Source: Vitrella brassicaformis
Taxonomy: Eukaryota > Sar > Vitrellaceae
Assembly: GCA_001179505.1 (NCBI GenBank)
Contig: CDMY01000887.1
Location: forward strand, 107,429 to 155,324
DNA: 47,896 bases
Reading direction: 5' to 3'
Both the position numbers and the translations under genes were made by a program. Under the pieces are notes generated by a model. It was not told where the DNA came from and made no database searches. It worked only from the letters and a program-made list of their open reading frames with translations. Shown here in pieces: positions 11,683 to 23,600 of the stretch (positions within the stretch are counted from its first letter, which is position 1; each line of letters starts with the position of its first letter).

Positions 11683-12614
11683 TCATGCGAGTCCGCCGTT
11701 CTGGCACTGCTTGAGGGCGTCGAAGTAGTACTGGCACTGGCTGATGTCACCCGAACGCTGCAGGCACTGCAACACACACACACACACATCGGTACAGAGG
11801 CATCATGGTGCAGTCCCCGTCTCGCCTCCCCCTCGCCCCTCTCTCCCTCCCCTCTCTGTGTCAGTGTGTCTTACGTCGTTGAGCTGCTGCTGCTGGTTGA
11901 GGCAAACGTTCTGCTGCTGCTGCTGCTGCTGGGGCGCCATCTGCTGCTGCGGGGCCATCTGCTCGCCGCCCTCGTGCTTGTGCACCACCTCCGTCTGGCG
12001 GGGACCCATCACGGCGTCAACCGCACGGTTCGCCACCGAGAAACCAACACCGCTGGCCATGCCTGAGTGGAAGGACAGTGGACACAGGGAGAGAGACAAG
12101 TTGACCAAGGCGTCTGAGGTTGTGAGTGTGTGTGGGTGTTGCTCACCTCCGACGATGGACGAGCCGATGTTGCCGAGCATACCGCCGCCCATGCCGCCGC
12201 CCATAGCGGGGGGAGCAGCCTGCTGCTGGGGAGCTGGCATCTGCTGCTGCATCGGACCTGCAGAATCAAAGCACACGACGAGAGGAGGGACACACGACGA
12301 TGACGTCACGTCACACACGCGAGGTCGGTCTTCATGTCAGAGGTGTGGTTTCCTACGCTGAGGCGTGGGCGACGAGTGCTTGGGAGGGGCTGACGGGCGA
12401 CCTCCACCGACTGCAGCACACACAACACCACACACAACACAACCACATGCCGTCATGACATCGTGCAGACGTCTCAGCACCCCCCAGTGATCTGATCAGA
12501 CTGTGTGTGCGCTCCCCTCTCCCCCAGGTCGTGTGTGTGTGCCTTACAGAATCCGCCACCCCCGCCGCCCGAGCGGCTTGGACCAGAGGTACGAGCACCG
12601 CTACGACGAGGCAT
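11683..12614 (-). CDS. CHCHD2/CHCHD10-type twin CX9C mitochondrial protein
   Basis: Five exons starting at 12614 give 167 residues. The start MPRRSGARTSG matches the basic N-terminus of CHCHD2, CHCHD10 and yeast Mix17. A Gly-rich hydrophobic middle (about 60-100: MGGGMGGGMLGNIGSSIVGG, then GMASGVGFSVANRAVDAVMG) matches the family's central segment. The C-terminal CHCH domain has four cysteines at residues 131, 141, 151 and 161, each separated by exactly nine residues, and ends QCQNGGLA, like the LKQC...NGLA end of the animal proteins. Such proteins are imported by the Mia40 route, form two disulfides and act in the intermembrane space on cristae organisation and respiratory complexes. A Gln-rich insert (residues about 110-140) precedes the first cysteine and is unusual. 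The gene is head-to-head with the one at 12823. Confidence 0.92.
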
Positions 12615-12822
12615 CTTCAGCAACAGGAACGTCAAGAAGCGATACACAGGGCACGGAGGAGCTGCCGAAAGCCGCACGAACGTGCTGAGACACCGAAGTG
12701 CTTTGCGAGCTTACAATTCCGTTTTTGTATACCCTAAAGACACTTTGCCTGCGCTGCGGACTCTGTTTCCGCTTCTAGGCCTCAAAGGACAAAGGAGGCC
12801 AATGGCCATGTGAACATTCGAA
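12615..12822. promoter_or_regulatory. 208 bp divergent promoter region
   Basis: The shortest of the head-to-head spaces, between starts at 12614 and 12823. It has no microsatellite. An AT-richer stretch (ATTCCGTTTTTGTATACCC, about 12716-12734) is the only obvious composition change. Confidence 0.5.
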
Positions 12823-13959
12823 ATGCACGATTCGTTTATCGGCACTGCGGACGCCAGCCCGTTCGACGAGACTCTTGCCCTCCGTGCCCTCAACCGTGAC
12901 GTAGCATCGCTCCTCAGCTCTGCCTACTACAGACACCGCCTCCACCGCTCGAACAGACTCTCAGCCCCCATCGCATTCAGTGTCAAAAACAGCCCCAGCC
13001 ACATGAAGGCGTGTTGCCTTGCAGAGAAGGGCGGCCCGTGGGCGAGATGGAGGCAGCTGGTGCAGCTCGTCGGCGAAGAGGTCATCTGGGTAACCGATGA
13101 CGACGATATAGCACGGTTCGGCAGCTTCCGTGAGTATCGGGCCCTTCCGGAGGCCCTTGCTCAGCTGCGTCTGTTCGGCCCTCACGTGACGGAGCGTGAC
13201 TTAGTGCATTTCGGCGTTGATGTGACCCCCTCGTCCCCCCCTCTCAGCCCAAGCCCTTCGTCGTTCCGCTTCGCACATGCGGCTGCCCACGAGCTCGACA
13301 GGCTGCTGTTTGAGGTGGTCAGACCATCGTCCACGAGTGCCCCATCTGGCCCTGTGCAGTGGTCGCTCGATGCCACAAGGAAGACCGTCAATATGGTACG
13401 GTGACAATGACACTGTGCTACCAGGAGTGCATCGCTTTGGTATCTCACTCTTTGGCTTCTGGTGTGTTTGTGTGTGCAGGATGGTCGCCGTTCGGTGCAG
13501 TTTAGTGTGGAGGCCGACCCGCCGGTGTCCTGCCAGCACGGCCGCTTCAGAGCCACATTTGGGAGCCTCTCGCGCATGGTGTGTGTGGCCTACGTGGCCT
13601 CACGGATGCGCAGAGGGGGCGGCACTCGGATGAGAGGACACCTCAACGGCGCGTCGCCGACCGACTTCGCCCGTGCGCTCGCGCATACGGATTCCGAGGA
13701 CAAACTGGCGTCGATCGAGACGGCCACCCTCCCGCCACTCTACATGCCCCTGCCCTCTCGCGTGTGCTGGCTGCTGTCCAACGACCACGGCCAGGGGGGC
13801 GAGAGGGCGCTGGTGGTGTTCACGGCGAGTGACAGGGTGCTGCCGCTGTGTGAGGTGTATGTGGGGGCCGGGGATGACGGCGGCTGGGTGAGAGGGGCGC
13901 TGGAGAGGCGCATGGGCAGTCTGCTGGGCTGTGAAGGGGTAACAGCGGTCCTTGCATAG
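12823..13959 (+). CDS. Hypothetical protein, 350 residues
   Basis: Two exons (12823-13395, 13480-13959) join in phase through ATG|GTACGG and a TGTGTGTGCAG acceptor. No signal peptide or membrane segment is visible. The protein is soluble-looking, with a Ser/Pro-rich linker near residues 127-140 between two folded-looking halves. Helical parts include LPEALAQLRLFGPHVTERDL. I recognise no motif or catalytic signature. Codon use resembles its neighbours, so it is probably a native gene. Confidence 0.7.
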
Positions 13960-14621
13960 GCGAAGTGTCTACACGTGTCAGATGCCTTGTGTGTGTCTGT
14001 CATGACTTGGAGGGGACGTTTTGAGTGTACAGCTTTGCCGTCCGATTGTGCTGCTTTTCCATGCGGCATGGAACCCAACGGCATCATCCATTGAGCCTGG
14101 GAATGCCGTGCTGTGTTCATGATCAGCCAGAACAGCAGGGAGCAGCACGGTGGCAGGAGTGGGAAGGAATGGATGCGTGACTGCAGACATTTGTCAACTT
14201 CTCTCAATTTCTCTGAATGGCACTGACATTCAAGTTGAGGAAGAACACACAAGCGATTTGCCTGTGCCCACACGTTCGCACCGCACAAACACGCGGTCCG
14301 ACTCGACGAAAAAATACATGAAGCAAAATCAAAGGAAAGTCGACACACGCGGGTGTGTCTCGTGTGATAAAGAACACCGGCGACGGGGACACGACCGCTA
14401 CGACAATTCTCTAGCCATCCACCCCTGCGTCCCTCAATATACTCGGCAACACACAGGCATACACACAGGCACACATACACACACACACACAATTGGCTAC
14501 GAGACACAGCACCTTCTACTCTACGCTTGTGAAGGAACACTCGGACTACACACAACTATAGTGCCTCGACTCAGGCCGCCAGATAAATGGCATGCATCAA
14601 GCGCACTAGTAGGTCTACATA
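13960..14621. other. Convergent intergenic region
   Basis: No gene visible. It holds a short CA run (about 14474-14490) and otherwise ordinary sequence between the 3' ends of the 12823 gene and the polycystin-like gene. Confidence 0.6.
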
Positions 14622-17600
14622 TCAGATCTCCCCTACAGAGCCGAAAGAGAGCCGCTGCAGCTGGCTGATGGACGCCCTCCTCCCCCGATTGGTCGCATTG
14701 TCGTCCTCCGAACTCAATTCGCTCGACGACTGCTCGACCTCCTCTGCCGCATACGAGTCCTTCTTCTTGGCGCCGCTGATCTTGTCGCTGACCAGGGATT
14801 TCCTCTGGACCGTCTTATTCTGCTGTTGCTGCTGCTGCGGGGGGATGTAAGGGAAATTGGCGATAGAGGGCATATGAATGATCACGCCGTCGAAAAGGGG
14901 GGTGTATTTGGAGGCGATGAGGACGAAGGAGATCGACAAAATGTTCAATGTTGGGAAGAAGAGCAATCTGCATGCAGCCAATAAAGGGTTAACAATACTA
15001 TGCAGACCCATGCAACGCGTGGCTGCTGACTGACAACTGACCGGTAAGCGCTGCCAAGAAACGACGCCCACATCCACTGACCGATCAGCACGTCATGCCG
15101 GTTCTGCAACACAGGGCACTTCGCATAGATAGCGCCTTATCGGTCACCGAAATAAATAATAAACAATAAACAAATAAATAATAAACAGGACATTCCACCC
15201 GACACACGCGACATTCCAGGATGTCCAGAGCGTCCAGCCAACGAGGTCCATCACCTTCCAGCAGTGGATCTGCATCTCTCGTTCTGCAGCAGACATCTCC
15301 TCCTGACATGAGGCATATACGAGCACACACGTGTCTCTCTCACTCTGCCCCATGTCTCCGGTACCTCGATCACAAATCTTCTGAAGAGGGCATAGATGAC
15401 GAAGCCGACAGTCACGGCAATGAGAAATGACACCGCCGACACAGCCATCGTCCCAAGAGATGGCAGGTAGTGTACTGTGGGACGGTCGTTTGACAAGTAC
15501 AGGGCGGTCGAGTTGACGTACGGGTCCACAAAGTCGTGTCCGACTCGGTGAACGATGGCGGAGTTGGACCAGAATATCAATGAAGAGATGGTGATCATGC
15601 CTATCAAAGATGCTTCCAGCGCACCGAAGCGTTGAGCACGGGTCGAGAAGGGGTTGTGTGTAAGCCTGCAGAATGCAGGAACGTGAGAACACATTGTTGA
15701 CGCGTTTGTTGTCATCCGCTCACGAGGATAGCAGAGGATGGTCCCTCTTCGCAACCCGAGCGAGAATCTTGCAATTTGTCCACCGCTGGTACCGTAATCG
15801 GTCAGCAGCTGTTCTTGCCTGAAGGAAGGAGCAAAGCATTGCCTCTTGGTCTCCCCTTTTCTGCCTGCCGTGCTTCATCACACCAGTGGGATGCCGGTCT
15901 TGACAGCGTCCGCCACAGAGGGCCGGTGGTAGGTTGAGGCCACAGAGGGCCGATGAGACTCGGTGCCCGTGTAGAAGCTCGTGATGGTCTCACGCCTCTG
16001 CCTCTGCCTCTGCAGCTCCTCGTCCTGGCCAGTCTCTTGGCTTCCAGCAGTGGAGAGGCTTAATGTCGAGGCCTTCAGTTGTGTGATGATGCGGGTGAAC
16101 GATTCGGCAGGCAAGGGGTCGGTGAACATCAGCTGGTGACGCAGACAAGGCGACAGACAAGGCGACACGAATGTGCATTCGGCACTCACAACCAGCTTCC
16201 GCTTACTCTCATGTTGCCGAGGGAGACGGCGGTCTCCTCCAGTATCGGCTCTGACATGTCCTCCACGAAGTATCCGTGGGTCACTTGTGAATCGTCCGAG
16301 GCCACATTCAGCACCTGAGGAAAAGAACATGGTCTCTTTTCCTGAAGGGACCACTTGCGCTCACCAGTCCGTCGTGAGTCCACCAGATGTGTGCGGGCTG
16401 GCCATTGACCAGCGCGAAACACCCGGAATAGGCCACTGGTCCCTCGAAAGTGAAGGCACCCGCTGGTGTTCCCTCAATTTCTCCCCCATGGCTCTCTAAC
16501 AGAATTCTCCTCGCCTCCTTCGCCGCACGGATGACTTGGGCCACCGCTGCTACGCCGCTGGGAACCAATGTCACGTGCTGGTCCTGGTGTGCTTCCGTCA
16601 TCTCATGGATCGAGGGCCGCGCCGCAGAGGACACCGGTGGCTTCGGCTGCTCCGGCTGCTCCTCGTCCCCAGGCGAGCACAGTGGGACAAGAAGACTGTC
16701 CTCCTTGGAAGGCTTCTGCTGGATCGTCTCTGTCGTCGACGTCTCAAATGTCTGTTGCTCGATGGCTTGGCCGACGAGCAGGTCTCTGTCCGTGTTGGTC
16801 GGCTGCATGGACAGCAGCAGGGTGTGGTCTCGGTCGTACAGCGACACGGCGTGTTGATCCTGCTCGATGGTGTGAATGTCATCCAGCTCAATGGCTTTGA
16901 GCGGCTGCAAAACCAAGCGAGCACAATGAATGGACGACAAGATGAACGGCTACTGATTTATTGAGTGCTGGATATGACTCACTCCATTTGTGTCAATCAA
17001 GTGACGCCACTGATTGAACACAACATTGGGGGACAAGCCATAGTACACGCCTGTCGTGCATTCAACCGCCTTGTTCACCTTCCTGTCTGTGAAGTGGCTC
17101 GCAGGGTGCAGGAACACCTCATATTCCGACGTCCATGTGTAAAAGGGCTCCTGTGTCTGCTCTCTCAACACGAAGACACTCACTGCCGCCGGCGGAGGCA
17201 CCGATATTTCGCTCTGCTGCTGAAATGGGGTATCTTCTATCTCCTCTTTCCTCGTTTCTCGCCTCAAATGCCGTCTTGGCTGCCGTTGGGCTTTTCTCTT
17301 CTTGTTGTCGGCCTTTTGTGTGTGCTCGATGTGGCTTTGCATGAGGAGAACATCAAGCTGCTCCAGGCGCTGCTCCTCCCTCCTTTGCTTGTTGGACAGC
17401 CTCTGGTGTCTTCTGGTCCCCACAGCTGCCCGAGACAGGCGCTTGGCCGTCTTACTGTGCCTTTGCTGCTCAATCTCCTCCAGGACCGCCTGAGTGAAAG
17501 CGTCTGCTTTCTCATGTCCGCCTCTCCTTCGCGACTCTCGGATGGCCACCAGAGCATCTTTGATCGCCGATGGATGGTCTCCTGCGCTTGCCTCCTTCCT

Positions 17601-20600
17601 CTTTGCGGCTCTCGCTGGGCAGAGAGCGTTGTACAGAAGGAAGAGCGGCAGCAACGGCAGGAGGACGAGTCGCGATGTTATCAAGTAAACAGGGCCGATA
17701 GTGAAGCAACCCTGACAGACATGGCAATTACCTTGCTTGTGTTTTTCTGTCTCTTTATCGAGCGCACACGTACACGTACTCACCAGAAATCTGATTCCGG
17801 GCATGAGAACACAGAGACTCCCGATTCCAAAGCCTTCTCTTCTCTCGAAAGTGTCTCGGAAAAAATATGGCAGGCGATCCTCAATCGGCATCCAATCTTT
17901 GCGATCCTACATAGGCATACAAGACGATGGATATATGTGGATCCTCACAGACGCGTCCAAATAAGTCACTCACCCGCAGCGACAGCGCGATTACAGGAAC
18001 GATGAGAAAGGCGCAGGAAAAGGCGACGAATAAGAGGCCGATGTCGCCTGTGCACACAAATGGCGGAGATGCACACGCATATAAGCGTACGTTCTCTTTT
18101 CAGTCTACGTACCCGCCTTGAGCATAGCCAGCAGGGCTGCCGTGTCAAAGATAATTGGTGGACTACCCGGCTTGGGCTCATCAATGGGAAATATTGCAGC
18201 GGCGAAGGTCGAAAGGTGTGTACACGCACACTGCATAAAACAAAATGAGCTGCTCCCTATGTGTATCTGTGTGAGAGAAACGGACCTCAATCGATTCGTC
18301 AGTCACTGACACGTTGCAATGAGCGTCGATATACTGTTCGGCCCATTCATCCCACTGCATGCAGAAGGGAACTCCTCCAAAAGGGGCAGTCGAGTTGTCA
18401 AAAGGGAACGTCAACAGCACCGAAGCGTTGCCCAAGTCGTGTAGCTTGGTTTTGTCTCGCCACAAGTCCACAGTGATGGCTGTGTCGAGGACCTTAGCGT
18501 CTGTGGGAGTGTGCTTTGCCGAATACGGGTTTGTTGGCAGCGTGACGATGAGTGCTTGTGTAGCATTTATCAAGCTTGCGGGGGGCAGAGAGACACGCTT
18601 CTGCAGACAGAAACGCAACATGAAGAGACATAACATTTATGCATCAATTCATCTTCCATCCATTCCATGTGTCACCCTTTTGATGCCTCCCGTGTTGTTC
18701 TGAGCGGCTTTTATCACCACGCATTCGATCGAGAAATTACCGTCCTCGTGCAGATAATCCAATAGGTAATCCCTGGCGAGTGTCGTGATGTTTTCATATA
18801 CGGTGGTCTGTAGCGATAGGGAGGGCAGGCGTTCGTCAACACAAGTCGTCACATTTCTTCTCCCTTCTTACCATGAGAGACAAGGCGTCAGTAGCATTGG
18901 TTACATTTCTACTAGTAGCATTTGCCACGGAGTTTATGATACGGGCCGATATTCTCAGTTGAAGCTTGGCGCTAGTTGGGTCTCTCGGCGGGATCACACC
19001 TGTCAGCTTGGACAGGAATGCCGCTAGCGCATCCTCTGTGAGACACTCACTTCGGCCTGCTACGTCGGCAAGCTCTTCCAGCTCTTGAGCGACCATAGCT
19101 TGACCTCCTTGGCTGTCTTGTGGAGAGCCGAGAAGGTCGTCTAGCCGAGATTGAAGGTCTTCAAGGTCTGGGGGACATTTCGGAGCCTCCGTCGCGACAG
19201 AATCGGGGAGGACCGACGATTCTATCGACCCCGTGTTGAGCAGCGACCCGGAGACGATTAGTGTAGTATTCGGGCAGAGAGGGTCGTTGTCGGTCTTCGC
19301 ACAGTGTCCGAGCATTGATGGAAGCCCGTCACTGTCATGCTCAGTGCACGAGAGATAGCACGTGCTGTTCAGCGCATCAGTGACCATTGCCAGAATCAAA
19401 TACTCCCCTTCAGCGAGATGAAGCCGCAGAGATGGCTCGTGACTCCTGTAGGATTTCATTTTGATCGGCTTTGTCCTCGCCGGGTTTGTAAGAAAGACGC
19501 TGTATGTCTCCTTGCCGATCTCCTTTGCAGCTGGGGCAATCTCCCAGCCATATTGTTCGATGTGGACTTGCCCGTCGCGCATAAAAGCCTGCACCTCTCC
19601 AGCCACCGGGAATAGCGTTGCTCGTATGTTAGTGGTCCAGTGTTTAGTCTGCACATGATAGACCCAGCCGGGCTGTAGCTGCCCCGCAGGGATGGTTCCA
19701 TTAGGAAAAGAGATCTGCTCTGTGAAGACCTGCACTGCTTGTTGACGCTTGTAGGACACGAGAGGGGTCAGAGTGATGCGAGACTTCGTGTCAAGATAAA
19801 CCGCTGAATGAGATGACACCGGCCTCTCGATGGAGCGGTCGATTTTGTGAAACACTGGTTGGACGCCGTCCATAATCTTGATTGCGCCAGCAATGACACT
19901 CCCTTTGCTAAGGTCTTGAAATGCCTCAACAGCAATAACGTAGATACCGTCTTTTGGACCGCTGAGCGTGTAGGTGTCCCGCATGTCCATAAACGAGGCG
20001 ACGTGTGTCGCAACGGCAGGGAGCGGCAAACTTGCTTTGATCAATGAGTGGTTGAAGCAGTCGTGTCGCGGTGCATCGGCAACCAGCGCGCGACGCAGAA
20101 GCTGAGGGGCTGAAAAATAAGGCATCGTACGTGTTTCCGAGGCCGCAAACATCTCCATGTCATAGTCGATTAAGGGCGTCTAGATGCAGTACCAATCTGT
20201 GTAGACCGGTCGGAGCCTGTCTTCCGCCTCAAAGTCCAGAACAATATCTAGAACTTTTTCTGCGGCTGCGACATGGACAGAGAGAGGGCCGGTGCATCGT
20301 ACTTGTCGATCTTGACAAGGAATGACGACTGTCTGTTGCAAGTTGGTGACGAGACATTCGCAGTGACGTTGAACACGCGCCCGATGTCTTGGTCTGTAAT
20401 GTTTCTCAGCAGGGTAGATCCATTGCGGCCATCTGGCAGCCACATAACTGATCCGCCTTGTGGAGTGTCCACATTCAAGCGTATCTATACAAGATGCAGA
20501 GACATCAATGTATGCGATACGGAAACCCCTTGTACCTGCTCTGTTGGTTTGAACGTATGCATTCTGTGATCGACTGCGGCAGCCGGCTCCTCGCAGCACG

Positions 20601-23600
20601 TGCCATTGAGCAAGGTGATTCGCACACTTTTGGTTACATGAACACCGACATAGCTCATAGCGGCCACGGATAAGAGCAGTGGCTTGGTGCTAATCCGATA
20701 GACTTCGGCCAGCAATGCGCCGCTGATCACGAGAGTTGTAGCTGACGCGTTCAACCCTGCAACATAAGATCGGCGAGTTGTTTTCGTCTATTGCCTTTTC
20801 TGAGCTGTCTCACTACCTGACGCGCTAGTCAGTATGTCGTTGAGCGATTCACACGCCTCTTTTGGCTCTTCGCACTCAAAATGAAAGTAGAGTTTCCGAC
20901 CACCACCGCCGCTCACATACACGTCAACGTGCAAACTTTCCCTCCCGCCCAGTGAAAATGATTGTGGCGCGATGACTCGGATGGATGGGAGGATGCTGTC
21001 CGCCGTTGGCCCCACAGAATGCTTGATTTCGTCAGTGCCATTGAGCCCGCTCTTGAGCCACCCCTTGGCAATCATCGCTTGACGTCCCGCAATGACCAGG
21101 ATACACCTTCTGTCCGCTGTTGCCCACGTGCAACGAGCGCCTTCACCAAAAACGCCCATGTTCGCAATAGCTGAGCAGGGATAGCTGACGTTGTCCGTGA
21201 GAGGCGCCTCGAAACAGACGTGAGACACGGCGGGGGAAAATGACGTCTCAGCCACCGTAAGGCGAGGCATAGGATAACGCGTGGTGTAGGTGTCGTTTCT
21301 GCAGTGGCCGGAGCAGCCGTCTTGAGACCACAAGTTCCCATCATCGCATTGCTCGTCTTCATCGATGACGCCGTTCCCGCATGTGGCATTCTGCGACAGT
21401 CAACGAGGGTATGAGAATGAAGTGAGACAATCGGACGTGTTCATCTCTCGATGTGCTTACGATGGTTGGATACACCTGGATCAGAGAGGTCGTCGTCGGC
21501 TCGATGGCGAAGTCACTTGGATCTGTACATGTCCCGCTGCCCACCCCACGACACAAGCACGCCTTGAAGCTTCCTTGGTGTGGCAATGTGACATCCCCCC
21601 CCCCCCCNNNNNNNNNNNNNNNNNNNNNNNNNNNNNNNNNNNNNNNNNNNNNNNNNNNNNNNNNNNNNNNNNNNNNNNNNNNNNNNNNNNNNNNNNNNNN
21701 NNNNNNNNNNNNNNNNNNNNNNNNNNNNNNNNNNNNNNNNNNNNNNNNNNNNNNNNNNNNNNNNNNNNNNNNNNNNNNNNNNNNNNNNNNNNNNNNNNNN
21801 NNNNNNNNNNNNNNNNNNNNNNNNNNNNNNNNNNNNNNNNNNNNNNNNNNNNNNNNNNNNNNNNNNNNNNNNNNNNNNNNNNNNNNNNNNNNNNNNNNNN
21901 NNNNNNNCCAGCCGTTTGGGTGTAGATCCTTGGGGCACCGAGCAATTGACCGCCGGTAGAGAGGAGCCACATACCGTGCTTGCATCGCCGGCAATAAGGA
22001 TCAATTTGTGCCTGTCTGCGTCCAAGAGGTTTCCCCTCACGAATAGCGTCATGCTTTCGCCTGCCGTGAGGGGCTCTGTCGAAGCAAGATACTCGACAGC
22101 GCTGACAATGCTACCATCTGACACAAATCCGACAAACGACAAATGAGACGACCACAGCCGAAACAGCCTTTCTGCTGGCTTACCAATGCTCGTTGTTGAG
22201 TTATGACGCTTGTCCTCGCCATCAGCCGCCAGCGATACAGCGCACTTGCATAGACAGAGCTCAGGGGGCGTCTTATCGATGGTCGTTGTACAGACAAGCG
22301 CATCATCACAGGCAAGCAAGAATCCCTCCGGTCGGGCAGACTGGCCGCACGTTGAAAGACGTAGTCGGTCCGTTCTTCTGTTGAAGTCCTGAGTGAGAGT
22401 GATGCCTTGCATTTCGCCGTTGCTGAGGGCGAAGTGGAGGGTGCTCGGTGTGAAATCAGGAGCGAGCACGGGGGTCAAGAAACAGAGACACACCAATGAA
22501 GATCCACACACAGCCCCGGTGTGCGACTCTCCTGGTGTGTCTACGCTTCCTGGTGTCTCTGCTGTAGGCGCGATGGGTTCTGAACATAAAAGAGGAAAAG
22601 CATCAGCGGAGACAGCCGATGTGCTTTTCTTATTGCTCACCATCCACCGCCCGCAGCCCAGTGTAAGAATAGAATCTGTTTGCATTGCCGGCGAAATCGG
22701 AGATCGCTCCTTCATTCAGGCTGATACTTGCATTGGCGGGCCATCCATCGAACTGGACTGTCACGCCGAGAAAACTTGCATGAAAAGGAGGGATCATGGC
22801 GTCTGTGAGCCTCGCATTGGTGACCTGTTTTCGACAGACATGAGATATGATTTCCCTTCCCTCTGAGGCTGTGGCACCGTTGTGCATTAGTTTTCTTACC
22901 TCAATCCTCTCCTTGTCGAGTTCTGTAATCGGCTCAGAAAACCTAAATTCCATCGTGAAAATCTCCTTGTTTGTCTCAATCGTCTGATTCGTCTCCGGGG
23001 ACACTACGTATGGGAGCTCGTTTGCTGCAGGGGGGCAATAGCAAAAGAAACCGCGTCATGTCGCTTATTTTTCCCTGATTACCTGTCGTGATAACGGTGT
23101 GTGTTGCAACCTCATTCATTGCCGTGCCTCCCTCGTCAATGGCCACACAGGAGATCTCATACGTGGTGCCTTGGACTAGCTCAGAGAATGAGAACTCACC
23201 ACGTCTGCCCTTAATCCTGCGTTGCTGCGCTGATATGCTTGTTGTAGGGGGCTTGTTAACTAAATCGAAGTCGGCAGGCGTGAAGGTCGCCTCGGGATGG
23301 TCATTCTGGATGGGCTGACAGAATATATCCGCTGTCTCATCCGCATCCACCTCAATCTGGATTGTCGTCTCGCTGACGGTGATGGACGTTGTGTTGAATT
23401 CAAGAGAGGGAGGAGTGACATCTGCCAGACACAACGACAGAGCAAGTGCAAATCTCTCACTGGCTTCACTGTTTGCCACAAATAATACCATAAGCAAGCG
23501 CCAACTGAGCCGCTTGAACGTTCGTGTTTCCGGCGAGATCCACCACCTTTCCGGCATCCACTCTTATGTCAATGTCCCCCTCAGCGGCTGCTCGCATGCG

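Noticed and set aside
12505-12813. Plus-strand ORFs across 12503-12813
   Set aside because: They overlap the first exon of the CHCHD2-like gene and the divergent promoter; no motif.
16965-18005. 346-codon plus-strand open frame with hydrophobic stretches
   Set aside because: It lies opposite exons 28-31 of the polycystin-like gene. The minus strand gives phase-consistent exons with a GPS and TM context, so this is a shadow.
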